Of a DNA stretch of 64,000 bases, positions 1-8,679 are shown in pieces. Source of the stretch: Clostridiales bacterium 1_7_47FAA. GTDB taxonomy: Bacteria > Bacillota > Clostridia > Lachnospirales > Lachnospiraceae. Each line of letters starts with the position of its first letter. Positions within the stretch are counted from its first letter, which is position 1. The position numbers and the translations under genes were made by a program. The stretch spans positions 830,459-894,458 of the forward strand of contig DS990262.1 of assembly GCA_000155435.1 (NCBI GenBank). Direction: 5' to 3'. The notes under the pieces are model-generated. The model was given only the letters and a program-made list of their open reading frames with translations, was not told the DNA's origin and did no database searches.

Positions 1-55
1 CTAACGTTATCATGCATCTCAAAATAATAAAGGATATGAAAGGAAAGAGGAGAAG

Positions 56-1183
56 ATGAAAAAGGCAAAGACGCGCATTATCTGGGGAATCATTATTGTG
101 ATCATAGCAGTGATCCTGATTGCCCGCATTGTGAAGAAGGAAGAGCCTGTTGCCCCCACCCCGGATCCGGTAGTCACGGCTCAGACCCCGTTCATGGGAG
201 ATATTGAACTGACAACGGACCTGGTAGGCACCATTGAACCCGCGGATATTGTATACATATATCCAAAGGCTGGCGGTGACGTGACAGCAGTGAACGTTAA
301 GGCAGGAGATACAATCGCAGCCGGCCAGGTACTTGTGGAGATTGATACAAAGCAGGTGGCATCAGCCAAGAACGCCATGGATACCGCCAAGGTTGCATGG
401 GATGACGCTGTTTCCACGTTAAACCGCATGGCGCCCCTTCATGCATCAGGTTTTGTATCTGACAAGGAATTCGAGGGATATCAGACCGCGGCTGAGGCAA
501 AGCGCCTCCAGTATGAGGCTGCCAAGATCGGCTATGACAACCAGATGGAATTCAGCCATGTCACATCCCCCATCAGCGGGCGCGTGGAACAGCTGAACGT
601 GGAAGTCCATGACAGTGTGGGAACTTCAGGTCAGCTGTGCGTAATCGCAGGGGATGGCGGCAATAACGTGACCTTCTATGTGACTGAGAAGGTGAAGAAC
701 AACCTGAGCACAGGAACACCTGTGACAATGACCAAAGAAGGAACCCAGTACAGCGGCAGCGTGATTGAGGTTAACAATATGGCAGAAGCTTCCATCGGTC
801 TGTTTAAGGTAAAGGCTTCCGTGGAGGATAATGAAACCATGGCGCCGGGAACCAGTGTGGAGATTAAGGTTCCCTCGGCAACGGCCAGGAATGTGATGCT
901 GGTTCCCACCCACTGCGTATACTACAAGGCAGGGGACGCATATGTCTATACATACGACCAGGCCCAGGCCATCATCCATGAGGTCCCTGTGGAAATAGGC
1001 ATATTTGATAAGGACAATATTGTTGTGACCTCAGGTCTTACCCTGGATGACATGGTACTCACCACATGGACCTCCGAACTTAAGGAAGGGACGAAGGTGA
1101 CCCTGGATACAGGCGCAGCCAATGGGGACAGCCAGACAGGTGAATCTGAAAGTCCAGCCGCAGACCCAAGTGAAGCACAGTAG
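56..1183 (+). CDS. RND efflux periplasmic-adaptor-like protein (HlyD/MFP family)
   Basis: Membrane fusion protein that would pair with the RND pump encoded 14 bases downstream. It has one N-terminal membrane anchor (about residues 8-28), a lipoyl-like half (motif VNVKAGDTIAAGQVLVEID near 79-97), a short helical hairpin (about 100-155), the second lipoyl half (VTSPISGRVEQLNV) and beta-barrel domains to about 340. The C-terminus is an acidic, Ser/Gly-rich tail. The start is set by an AGGAGA-type site just upstream. In a Gram-positive cell there is no outer membrane, so it probably acts as an extracytoplasmic adaptor without a TolC partner. The substrate cannot be read from sequence. Family assignment is firm. 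Confidence 0.9.
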   Translation: MKKAKTRIIWGIIIVIIAVILIARIVKKEEPVAPTPDPVVTAQTPFMGDIELTTDLVGTIEPADIVYIYPKAGGDVTAVNVKAGDTIAAGQVLVEIDTKQVASAKNAMDTAKVAWDDAVSTLNRMAPLHASGFVSDKEFEGYQTAAEAKRLQYEAAKIGYDNQMEFSHVTSPISGRVEQLNVEVHDSVGTSGQLCVIAGDGGNNVTFYVTEKVKNNLSTGTPVTMTKEGTQYSGSVIEVNNMAEASIGLFKVKASVEDNETMAPGTSVEIKVPSATARNVMLVPTHCVYYKAGDAYVYTYDQAQAIIHEVPVEIGIFDKDNIVVTSGLTLDDMVLTTWTSELKEGTKVTLDTGAANGDSQTGESESPAADPSEAQ

Positions 1184-1197
1184 AAGGAGGCAGGAAA

Positions 1198-4100
1198 ATG
1201 GGCTTAACGAAACTCGTCTTAAAAAGACCGGTCAGTACGGTTCTTGCAATCCTGTGCCTGATTGTGTTCGGTTTATCCTCTGTGATGAAATCACCGTTGG
1301 AATTAATGCCGGATATGAACATGTCCATGATGATTGTCATGACTGTCTATCCCGGGGCCAGCCCGGATGATGTGAATGAGCTGGTTACAAAACCCATTGA
1401 GGACAGGGCCAGTACCCTGAGCGGTCTGGATACCATCTCCTCACAGTCAAGGGAGAATACGTCCATCGTAATGTTAAAATACGATTACGGCACGGATATG
1501 AACGTTGCCTACGATGACCTTAAAAAGCAGATGGACCTTGCAAAGACGGAACTTCCGGATGATGCGGAGGATCCGATCATGCTGGAACTGAACACCAGCT
1601 TAAAACCGAACGTAATCATGGCTGTCAGCCATGGTGAGGACGATGACCTTTATAACTATGTAAATAACAATATCGTGCCTGAGTTTGAGAAACTGTCCTC
1701 TGTGGCAGAAGTATCCCTTGCAGGCGGCGTGCAGAAGTACATCAAGGTGGAGCTGCTGCCTGAGAAGCTGAAGCAGTACGGGGTCAGCATGAACTCCATT
1801 GCAGGCGATATCACCGGCGCGGACCTTACATACCCCGCAGGCAACACCGAGGTGGGCGACCAGAAGCTGGCCGTGTCAACGGAGCAGCCCTTTGAGACAA
1901 TGGAAAGCCTCAATGACATCCCCCTTACGGTAAGCGGAAGCCAGACAGTTTATTTAAGCGATGTGGCCAACATATACATGGGCGCGGACGATATTGAGAG
2001 TATTGCGCGTTACAAGGCTGAGAACGGGGTACCGGAGGATATCGTGGCCCTGACCGTCAGCAAGCAGCAGGATGCGGCGACCCTGACCGTATCAAAGGAT
2101 GTCAGCAAGGTGGTGGACCACCTGACAAAGCTGGACCCCACCCTTCAGATTACAGTGGTCAATGATGATAAGGACTCCATCATGTCCTCATTAAGCTCTG
2201 TTATTGAGACCATGGTCCTGGCCATCATCATTTCCATGGTCATTATCTGGCTGTTCTTCGGGGACCTGAAGGCCTCGCTGATTGTAGGAAGCTCCATTCC
2301 CGTGTCCATCCTGGCCTCGCTGATATTGATGCAGCTCATGGGCTTCAGCCTGAACGTAATCACCCTGAGCGCCCTGGTATTGGGCGTCGGTATGATGGTG
2401 GATAACTCCACGGTTGTACTGGAGAGCTGTTTCAGGGCAACGGACGATACGGGCTTCAGGGAATTTTCAAAGGCAGCCTTAAACGGAACAGGGGTTGTGT
2501 ACCAGTCGGTCATCGGTTCCACACTGACCACCTGCGTGGTGTTCCTGCCCCTGGCCATGCTGGGCGGGATGACAGGTATGATGTTCCGGCCCCTGGGCTT
2601 TACCATCGTATTCTGTATGACGGCCTCCCTGATATCCGCCATTACGGTTGTGCCTTTATGTTACATGATATACAAACCGATTGAGAAGAAGACAGCGCCG
2701 TTCTCAAGACCGGTTGAGAAGATGCAGGCGGCTTACAGGACCATCATGGGAAGCCTTCTTAAAAAGCGCGGACTTGTCATGCTGGCGTCCATACTGCTGC
2801 TGTTATTCTCCTTCTTCCTTGCCAGGTTCTTAAGGATGGAGCTTATGGCTGAGGATGACCAGGGCCAGATTACCGTTACAGCGGAAGTTAAGCCGGGTAT
2901 GAAGATTGACAAGGTGGACGGGATCATGAAGCAGGTGGAGGAAATCATTTCCCAGCAGCCTGATGTGGAATCCTACTTCACCATGGCGGGAAGCTCAGGC
3001 CTGAGCATGAGTTCCGACCCCAGCGTGACCGTGTATCTGAAAAAGGACAGGAAGATGGAAACGGATGAGGTTGTCAAGCTGTGGAAACAGCAGCTGGCAG
3101 GAATCTCCGATACCAACATAACGGTGGAAGCCTACTCCCAGGTCAGCGCCATGATGGGCTCTGAGAATGATTATACCATTGAACTCCAGAGCACCAACTA
3201 CGATGACCTGAAAGCGGTCAGCGATGACATTGCCCAGAGGCTGAGCCAGCGGCCTGAACTGACCAAGGTGCACTCCTCCCTGGAAAATGCGGCCTCGGTT
3301 GTAAAGGTTACGGTGAATCCCATTAAGGCCAGGGCAGCAGGCCTGTCACCGGCACAGATCGGCGGCACCCTGAACAACATGTTAAGCGGCGTGACCCCCA
3401 CTACCCTTAACATCAATGGCGATGATATTGACGTTAAGGTGGAGTATCCCAGGGACCGTTACCGTTCCCTGGACCAGGTGGAGAGCGTTACACTCCAGAC
3501 CCCAAGCGGCAAGTCCGTGGCCCTGACCGATGTGGCCCAGATCCGTTTCGCGGACAGCCCGGCATCCATCACACGACAGGATAAGCAGTACCGTGTGACG
3601 GTAAGCGGCATCTACACGGAGAATTCCAATAAGAATACAAAGACCCAGCTGATGGATGAAGTGATAAAGCCCAATGTAGGCGGCACGGTGTCCATTGCCC
3701 AGAATGCCCAGGAGGAATCCATGGCAACTGAGTTCAGCGCACTGTTCCAGGCCATTGGACTGGCAATCTTCCTTGTATTCGTAGTCATGGCGGCACAGTT
3801 TGAGTCACCTAAGTTCTCCATCATGGTAATGACCACCATACCGTTCTGCCTCATAGGCGCCTTCGGTCTCCTGTGGCTGGCGGACAGCGCCATCAGTATG
3901 ACGTCGCTGTTGGGCTTTTTGATGCTGGTAGGTACGGTTGTTAATAACGGTATCCTGTATGTGGATACGGTGAACCAGTACCGGAGGGAGATGGACCTTA
4001 ATACGGCCCTTGTGGAAGCAGGAGCCACACGTCTGAGGCCTATCCTCATGACTACCCTGACCACGGTGGTGGCCATGGTGCCCATGGCCCTGGCTCTGGG

Positions 4101-4245
4101 GGACAGCGGTTCCACGACCCAGGGACTTGCGCTTGTTAACGTCGGCGGCCTGACCGCGTCCACCATATTGTCACTGCTGATGCTTCCTGCATATTACAGC
4201 CTGATGAACGGCGGCGGGAAGAAGCGCATGATCATATCGGATTAA
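1198..4245 (+). CDS. RND multidrug/solute efflux pump (AcrB/SwrC-like)
   Basis: Proton-driven RND exporter of normal full length (1015 residues). It has the family plan of one N-terminal membrane helix (KRPVSTVLAILCLIVFG), a large external loop, a block of membrane helices, and a repeat of the same layout. In TM4 the motif GMMVDNSTVVLES places Asp402-Asn403 where AcrB has Asp-Asp. TM10 carries GTVVNNGILYVD, the 'VVNN' form common in Gram-positive RND proteins. An AGGAGG site sits 8 bases before the ATG. It forms an operon with the adaptor upstream and ends at a strong convergent terminator. Substrate unknown; drug, lipid or surfactant export are all possible. Confidence 0.93.
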   Translation: MGLTKLVLKRPVSTVLAILCLIVFGLSSVMKSPLELMPDMNMSMMIVMTVYPGASPDDVNELVTKPIEDRASTLSGLDTISSQSRENTSIVMLKYDYGTDMNVAYDDLKKQMDLAKTELPDDAEDPIMLELNTSLKPNVIMAVSHGEDDDLYNYVNNNIVPEFEKLSSVAEVSLAGGVQKYIKVELLPEKLKQYGVSMNSIAGDITGADLTYPAGNTEVGDQKLAVSTEQPFETMESLNDIPLTVSGSQTVYLSDVANIYMGADDIESIARYKAENGVPEDIVALTVSKQQDAATLTVSKDVSKVVDHLTKLDPTLQITVVNDDKDSIMSSLSSVIETMVLAIIISMVIIWLFFGDLKASLIVGSSIPVSILASLILMQLMGFSLNVITLSALVLGVGMMVDNSTVVLESCFRATDDTGFREFSKAALNGTGVVYQSVIGSTLTTCVVFLPLAMLGGMTGMMFRPLGFTIVFCMTASLISAITVVPLCYMIYKPIEKKTAPFSRPVEKMQAAYRTIMGSLLKKRGLVMLASILLLLFSFFLARFLRMELMAEDDQGQITVTAEVKPGMKIDKVDGIMKQVEEIISQQPDVESYFTMAGSSGLSMSSDPSVTVYLKKDRKMETDEVVKLWKQQLAGISDTNITVEAYSQVSAMMGSENDYTIELQSTNYDDLKAVSDDIAQRLSQRPELTKVHSSLENAASVVKVTVNPIKARAAGLSPAQIGGTLNNMLSGVTPTTLNINGDDIDVKVEYPRDRYRSLDQVESVTLQTPSGKSVALTDVAQIRFADSPASITRQDKQYRVTVSGIYTENSNKNTKTQLMDEVIKPNVGGTVSIAQNAQEESMATEFSALFQAIGLAIFLVFVVMAAQFESPKFSIMVMTTIPFCLIGAFGLLWLADSAISMTSLLGFLMLVGTVVNNGILYVDTVNQYRREMDLNTALVEAGATRLRPILMTTLTTVVAMVPMALALGDSGSTTQGLALVNVGGLTASTILSLLMLPAYYSLMNGGGKKRMIISD

Positions 4246-4278
4246 ATATTGTAAAATGAAATAAAAGTAAGGAACAAT

Positions 4279-4326
4279 AAAAGAAACGGCATGGCGGCTT
4301 CCTCACGCGCCCATGCCGTTTCTTTT
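4279..4326. terminator. Bidirectional intrinsic terminator
   Basis: Perfect 16-bp inverted repeat (arms 4279-4294 and 4311-4326, AAAAGAAACGGCATGG and its complement) with a 16-base loop. It has A-rich and T-rich ends on both sides. It lies between the converging RND and ammonia-lyase genes, so it can stop transcription from either direction. Confidence 0.92.
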
Positions 4327-4340
4327 GTTATCAGTTATGT

Positions 4341-5540
4341 TCACTCATTTCCCCATACGGTATTCCTGTAGTTGACAGGGTCGGTATCCCCCTCTGTGGA
4401 GAACATCAGGATGACGCTATCCTTTGTAAGTCCCATGGATTCCCGCAGGTCCTTATATCCGGCGCCGGTCATGACCGCCTTGAGGACGCCCATGCCGATG
4501 GCCCCGCTTTCTCCTGATATGACCTGGGGGTCACCTTTGAGCGGCGCGCCCAGCAGGCGCATACCTGATTCAGCCAGGCTGTCCGGACAGGAGAGGAAGA
4601 AGGAGGCATGGTTTTTAAGGATATCCCATGCCAGTATGTTAGGCTCGCCGCAGGCCAGGCCAGCCATGATGGTATCTAAATCGCCGGTGACATGACGCGG
4701 GTCCCCGTCATCCGCACAGGCGCTTTTGTAAAGGCAGGCAGCCGCCTCTGCTTCCAGGATGGCTGTGGCCGGGCAGTCATCTGGATAAAGGCTGGAGAAA
4801 TATCCCTGTACGGCACCTGCAAGGGAACCTACGCCTGCCTGCACAAGAATATGGGTCGGGCGTCCTGCGCCTGCCTCCTTCAGCTGTTCATCCGCTTCCA
4901 GGGCCATGGTGCCGTATCCCTGCATGATCCAGGCAGGAACCTCCTCGTATCCTTCCCAGGCCGTATCCTGTATCACAATTCCTTTTGGGGTCTCCAATGC
5001 CTCGCGGGCAGCCATGCGGACACATTCATCATAGTTGACATCCTCAATGGTGACGGCAGCCCCCTCCCTGGCAATGTTGTCAAAGCGGGCTTTTGCGCTG
5101 TTTTTGGGCATATGGACAACCGCCTTCTGCTTTAACTGCCGGGCAGCCCAGGCCACCCCCCGCCCGTGGTTGCCGTCCGTGGCCGTGAAAAAGGTGGCCT
5201 GTCCGAATTCTTTTAAGAATCGTGGGCTGGTAAGATAGTCATATGTGATTTCCCCCACATCTTTTCCAAGTTCCTTTGCAATATAGCAGGCCATGGAAAA
5301 AGAACCGCCAAGGACCTTAAATGCATTGAGGCCGAACCGGTAGGATTCATCCTTTACATAAATTCCCTTTACCCCCAGATATCCTGCCATGGCAGGCAGG
5401 CTTACCAGCGGGGTGGGCGCATATTGCGGGAAGCCCTGGTGGAAGGCCATGGCCTTCCTCACATTTTCCTGTTTCATGATTGAGCAATGGGAATCATCGG
5501 TTTTTGGCAAATGGTTCCCCACCCATTTGATACGGTCCAT
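4341..5540 (-). CDS. ygeX: Diaminopropionate ammonia-lyase
   Basis: PLP-dependent fold-type II enzyme of 399 residues, the usual length for DpaL/YgeX. The family reaction is 2,3-diaminopropionate to pyruvate plus two ammonia. The PLP lysine lies in LNAFKVLGGSFS (near residue 80). A Gly-rich phosphate loop (QAGVGSLAGAVQG) and the family N-terminus (GNHLPKTDDSH, PTPLVSLPAMA) are present. An AGGAGGAG site precedes the ATG. It is transcribed away from the tetR gene from a promoter whose -35 overlaps a TetR-type operator. With YgeW, YgeY and carbamate kinase across the regulator it reconstitutes the ygeWXY/yqeA set linked to anaerobic purine/urate breakdown. Confidence 0.93.
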   Translation of the reverse strand: MDRIKWVGNHLPKTDDSHCSIMKQENVRKAMAFHQGFPQYAPTPLVSLPAMAGYLGVKGIYVKDESYRFGLNAFKVLGGSFSMACYIAKELGKDVGEITYDYLTSPRFLKEFGQATFFTATDGNHGRGVAWAARQLKQKAVVHMPKNSAKARFDNIAREGAAVTIEDVNYDECVRMAAREALETPKGIVIQDTAWEGYEEVPAWIMQGYGTMALEADEQLKEAGAGRPTHILVQAGVGSLAGAVQGYFSSLYPDDCPATAILEAEAAACLYKSACADDGDPRHVTGDLDTIMAGLACGEPNILAWDILKNHASFFLSCPDSLAESGMRLLGAPLKGDPQVISGESGAIGMGVLKAVMTGAGYKDLRESMGLTKDSVILMFSTEGDTDPVNYRNTVWGNE

Positions 5541-5572
5541 AATACTTCTCCTCCTATCGTTGAATTTTTTTG

Positions 5573-5601
5573 ATTATAGCATGGCATAAAAAATAAATCA
5601 A
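5573..5601 (-). promoter_or_regulatory. Promoter of ygeX
   Basis: On the minus strand TTGATT (5601-5596) and TATAAT (5578-5573) are separated by exactly 17 bases, 33 bases before the ygeX start codon. The -35 box overlaps the TetR-type operator at 5598-5609, a classical repression geometry. Confidence 0.8.
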
Positions 5602-5609
5602 CTAGTCAA
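5598..5609. promoter_or_regulatory. TetR-type operator, site 1
   Basis: TCAACTAGTCAA, a near-perfect palindrome matching TTGACTAGTCAA. It is centred between the divergent ygeX and tetR genes and covers the ygeX -35 box. The same motif recurs twice before ygeW, which points to the local TetR protein as its ligand. Confidence 0.78.
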
Positions 5610-5624
5610 TCAAATTTATCGGTA

Positions 5625-5653
5625 TTGATGACAGCCGGATTCCATGATAGAAT
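5625..5653 (+). promoter_or_regulatory. Promoter of the tetR gene
   Basis: TTGATG (5625-5630), a 17-base spacer and TAGAAT (5648-5653), 30 bases before the tetR ATG. Operator site 1 lies 15 bases upstream of the -35. Confidence 0.65.
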
Positions 5654-5683
5654 AGAACCAATTTACGTAAGGGGAGTGTTATT

Positions 5684-6262
5684 ATGGATAGCAGGGCAGT
5701 TGAAGAAAGGATATTGAATGCGGCGTTTAAGGTGGTGGACCGCCATACGATCAGCGGAACCAGGATGCATCTGATTGCCGAGGAGGCGAAGATGGTCCAG
5801 TCCAACCTGCATTATTATTTTAAGACAAAGCAGGATCTGATGCTGGCGCTTCTGCGTTACCTGCAGCAGAATTTCAGTGAGAACAGACAGGCTGTCCTGG
5901 ACAAGGCCCCCGGGACGCTCCCGGGGCAGCTGGCCGGATTCTTCCGTCAGAAAAAGGACATAATCACACAGACGCCGGAGTATGACCGGGTGCAGTATGA
6001 TTTTTGGAATCTGGGCCAGGTGGATGAGGAAGTGAACCAGTGCTTTTTTGAATCCTATGATATCTGGAGGAAGCATATTGCCAGGGTCATAAAGCTTTAC
6101 GCCCCTGATCTGCCGGACGAACGGATATGGCTGGCAACCTGTGTCATGGTTTCCATGATGATGGGGGCATCGCTGCAGTATCTCAATGCCCCGGGCCTGT
6201 TTGACCTGGACAGTTACTTTGAGGCCTGCCTGAAGATGATTATGGGATATATTAAGGATTGA
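5684..6262 (+). CDS. TetR/AcrR-family transcriptional regulator
   Basis: 192 residues, typical for TetR regulators. The N-terminal helix-turn-helix spans about 10-55 (ILNAAFKVVDRHTISGTRMHLIAEEAKMVQ, then the NLHYYFKTKQDLM signature). The C-terminal ligand domain is helical with a Met-rich stretch (CVMVSMMMGAS). A GGGGAG ribosome site lies 9 bases before the ATG. It sits between ygeX and the ygeW operon, and the palindrome TTGACTAGTCAA occurs at both flanking promoters. The simplest reading is an autoregulated local repressor released by a pathway metabolite; the effector is unknown. Confidence 0.9.
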   Translation: MDSRAVEERILNAAFKVVDRHTISGTRMHLIAEEAKMVQSNLHYYFKTKQDLMLALLRYLQQNFSENRQAVLDKAPGTLPGQLAGFFRQKKDIITQTPEYDRVQYDFWNLGQVDEEVNQCFFESYDIWRKHIARVIKLYAPDLPDERIWLATCVMVSMMMGASLQYLNAPGLFDLDSYFEACLKMIMGYIKD

Positions 6263-6295
6263 GGAAGCTTCATTTAAGGAGTCATGCCAACAGAA

Positions 6296-6346
6296 GGGGC
6301 AAGATCCATTGGGATCCTGCCCCGTTCCTGTCTTCGGATTTTTTTT
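6296..6346 (+). terminator. Probable terminator after tetR
   Basis: GGGGCAAGATCC (6296-6307) pairs, with one mismatch, with GGATCCTGCCCC (6312-6323). A run of eight T follows about 15 bases later (6339-6346). The gap before the T-run makes this a moderate call. Confidence 0.55.
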
Positions 6347-6398
6347 AAATATGTGAAATATGCACAAATAAAAAAGATATTTTCATTTATATTGCAAG

Positions 6399-6427
6399 TT
6401 TACAACACGGAATATAGTTTATATAAT
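6399..6427 (+). promoter_or_regulatory. Promoter of the ygeW operon
   Basis: TTTACA (6399-6404), 17 bases, TATAAT (6422-6427). The predicted start point near 6434 is followed at once by operator site 2. The leader to the ygeW ATG is about 95 bases and holds operator site 3. Confidence 0.78.
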
Positions 6428-6442
6428 AGCAATATAATTTGA

Positions 6443-6454
6443 TTGACTAGTCAA
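6443..6454. promoter_or_regulatory. TetR-type operator, site 2
   Basis: TTGACTAGTCAA, a perfect 12-bp palindrome just downstream of the expected transcription start of ygeW, where a bound repressor would block initiation or escape. Confidence 0.8.
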
Positions 6455-6501
6455 ACAAAAAAATGGGAGCGACGGCTCCTTTCATTTAACCTCAAATTAG
6501 A

Positions 6502-6513
6502 TTAACTGGTCAA
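6502..6513. promoter_or_regulatory. TetR-type operator, site 3
   Basis: TTAACTGGTCAA, a degenerate copy of the same palindrome, 59 bases beyond site 2 and 15 bases before the ygeW ATG. It borders the ribosome site. Being weaker, it may be an auxiliary site. Confidence 0.6.
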
Positions 6514-6528
6514 AAAGGAGAACAGGAT

Positions 6529-7560
6529 ATGGTAACAAATATGGCAGGAAAGCATCTCATAACCCTTCAGGAATGGACAAAACAGGAAATTGATACATGC
6601 CTGGACACTGCATACGATTTAAAGCTTAAGATGGCAAGGCGGATACCACACGCAAGCCTCAGGGACGAAACCGTGTTCATGATGTTTTTTGATGAATCCA
6701 CAAGAACCCGCAATTCCACAGAGGCAGGCGCAACCCAGCTGGGAGCCCATGCGCACTTCCTGGATGCCAGCAAGATGCAGATCCAGCACGGCGATTCAGC
6801 CAAGGACACGGCCATGATACTGTCCAGCTATGGCCATGCCATTGCATGCCGCCACTGCGGATGGGGGACAGGCAACAGCTATATCAGGGAAATGGCAAAG
6901 TATTCAAGGGTTCCGGTGCTGAACCTGCAGTGCGACCTCTATCACCCCATGCAGGGACTGGCTGACCTGATGACAATCCAGGAGCATTTCGGCAGGACCC
7001 AGACCAGGGGGCTGAAGGTGTCCATTATATGGTGCTATGCCACCACCCACAAGAAACCCATTTCCGTACCCCTGACCCAGGCGCTGCTGTTTCCCAGATA
7101 TGGGATGGAAGTCACCCTGGCTTATCCGGAAGGATATGAGCTGCCGGAATGGGTAATTGAGCAGGCCCGTGTAAATGCAGAAGAGAACGGGGGAAGCATC
7201 CGCATCAGCCATGATATCCGCCAGGCCTTTGAGGATGCGGACGTGGTCATACCCAAGAACTGGGGAAGCTGGTACGCCGACAGCAAAAAGGAAACCGTGG
7301 AAAACCGGGAGGGGAATACCACATTGACGGAAGCGGAGCTGGAGAAGCTGGCCAGGAATAAATCATGGAAATGCACCCAGGACCTGATGGACCTGACCTC
7401 AGCCCACAGCATCTACATGCACGCCCTGCCCGCCGACCGGGTGAATGAGGTGGAGGACTCCGTGATTGACGGCCCTCATTCCATTATCTACCAGGAAGCG
7501 GAAAACAGGCTGCACACGGTCAAGGCAGTGATGGACCTGACCATGGGAGGCAGGAGATAG
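6529..7560 (+). CDS. ygeW: YgeW-like carbamoyltransferase
   Basis: Aspartate/ornithine carbamoyltransferase superfamily, 343 residues. The carbamoyl-phosphate site DESTRTRNS is near residue 60, and HPMQGLADLMTIQEHFG matches the HPxQ loop. Where ornithine transcarbamylases have HCLP this protein has HALPADR, so the ornithine-binding cysteine is absent. That argues against an ordinary OTC and for the YgeW group, whose substrate is unsettled. It is the first gene of the rightward operon, with an AAGGAG site 9 bases upstream. In this context it would run catabolically, passing a carbamoyl group to phosphate for the carbamate kinase three genes downstream to make ATP. Confidence 0.87.
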   Translation: MVTNMAGKHLITLQEWTKQEIDTCLDTAYDLKLKMARRIPHASLRDETVFMMFFDESTRTRNSTEAGATQLGAHAHFLDASKMQIQHGDSAKDTAMILSSYGHAIACRHCGWGTGNSYIREMAKYSRVPVLNLQCDLYHPMQGLADLMTIQEHFGRTQTRGLKVSIIWCYATTHKKPISVPLTQALLFPRYGMEVTLAYPEGYELPEWVIEQARVNAEENGGSIRISHDIRQAFEDADVVIPKNWGSWYADSKKETVENREGNTTLTEAELEKLARNKSWKCTQDLMDLTSAHSIYMHALPADRVNEVEDSVIDGPHSIIYQEAENRLHTVKAVMDLTMGGRR

Positions 7561-7573
7561 AAAGGAGAAAGGT

Positions 7574-8662
7574 ATGGATTTATCAACAAAGGCAGCGGGC
7601 CTTACATTTAACACTCCGTTGCTGCCGGGATCAGGACCGCTGACAGGCACGGACGAGAGGATGATATATCTGGCAAAGCAGGGGCTGGGGGCCATTGTCA
7701 CCAAGACCATTGCGCCTGAGGGTGCAGAAGTGGGCAGGCCCTGCATTGCAGGGAGAGGCAACATGATCTTTAATTCCGAATCATGGTCCGAATATGACTC
7801 CCAGGTCTGGGCACAGACCTTCATCCCCAATACAAGAAAGGCCGTGGATACCCCGATCATAGCCAGCGTCGGGTATGATGAGGAGGATATGAAGGTGCTG
7901 ATCCCCCTTCTTGATTCCATGGTGGAGGGATTCGAATACATTCCCAGGTATGTGGGAAAGGATTTTGACGAAGTGGGGCATATCGTGAAAACCATCAGGT
8001 CCATGACGGACAAACCGCTGTGGGTGAAGATGAATGCCAACATACCGGACCCCGTCGGGTTTGCCGGCGCATGCCGGGACAATGGGGCTGACGGCGTGGT
8101 TGCAATCACTTCCCTTGGCCCCAACATGGTAATCGATATTGAACACAGGCGTCCCCTGATCGGTATTCCCGGCGGATATGTGTGGACCTCAGGTCCTGCC
8201 ATCAAACCTCTGGCCCTGGCCTGTGTGAACATGATCAAAGAAGCATATCCTGGCCTGTCCGTCATTGCCAGCGGCGGATGTGCCAAAGCAGAGGATGTGA
8301 TTGAATTCCTCCTGGCAGGCGCGGATGCGGTACAGATGCTCTCAGAAGCCATGCTCAAGGGCCGGGATACATACTCAAAGGTATTGGAGGAGCTGTCCAA
8401 AGCCCTTGGACGGTATGGATTCTCAAGTGTGGAGGATGTGAAGGCTTGCGGCCTTAAAAAGGAGGACCCCTCCCTGACGCCGTCCTATCCGGTGATTGAC
8501 AGGGAGGCATGCACCGGCTGCGGGCTGTGTGAGAGGAACTGTCCGTACTTTGCATTGGAAATGCGGGACAAAAAGCCTTTTGTGGATAATGATAAGTGCT
8601 TCGGCTGCGGGCTTTGTGAGAGCAGGTGCCCGGCCCAGGCAATCAGCAACGTGATAAAATAA
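7574..8662 (+). CDS. PreA/dihydroorotate-dehydrogenase-like flavoprotein with two 4Fe-4S clusters
   Basis: N-terminal FMN-type TIM barrel (about 1-290: LLPGSGPLTG, AIVTKTIAPEGAE, WVKMNANI, VIASGGCAKAEDVIEFLLAGAD) followed by a ferredoxin domain with CTGCGLCERNCP and CFGCGLCESRCP. The layout matches the PreA subunit of NAD-dependent dihydropyrimidine dehydrogenase, but at 362 residues it is shorter. No PreT partner is encoded nearby. The loop that holds the catalytic Ser-Cys-Pro in PreA and DHOD reads EYIPRYVG here, with no cysteine. It may therefore reduce or oxidise a different heterocycle, or act only in electron transfer. It lies 13 bases after ygeW, in the same operon. Confidence 0.82.
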   Translation: MDLSTKAAGLTFNTPLLPGSGPLTGTDERMIYLAKQGLGAIVTKTIAPEGAEVGRPCIAGRGNMIFNSESWSEYDSQVWAQTFIPNTRKAVDTPIIASVGYDEEDMKVLIPLLDSMVEGFEYIPRYVGKDFDEVGHIVKTIRSMTDKPLWVKMNANIPDPVGFAGACRDNGADGVVAITSLGPNMVIDIEHRRPLIGIPGGYVWTSGPAIKPLALACVNMIKEAYPGLSVIASGGCAKAEDVIEFLLAGADAVQMLSEAMLKGRDTYSKVLEELSKALGRYGFSSVEDVKACGLKKEDPSLTPSYPVIDREACTGCGLCERNCPYFALEMRDKKPFVDNDKCFGCGLCESRCPAQAISNVIK

Positions 8663-8679
8663 TGGTGGAGGGATATATC

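Noticed and set aside
6529-7560. Ordinary anabolic ornithine carbamoyltransferase (ArgF)
   Set aside because: HALP replaces the HCLP ornithine motif and every neighbour belongs to the ygeX/ygeY/carbamate-kinase catabolic set.
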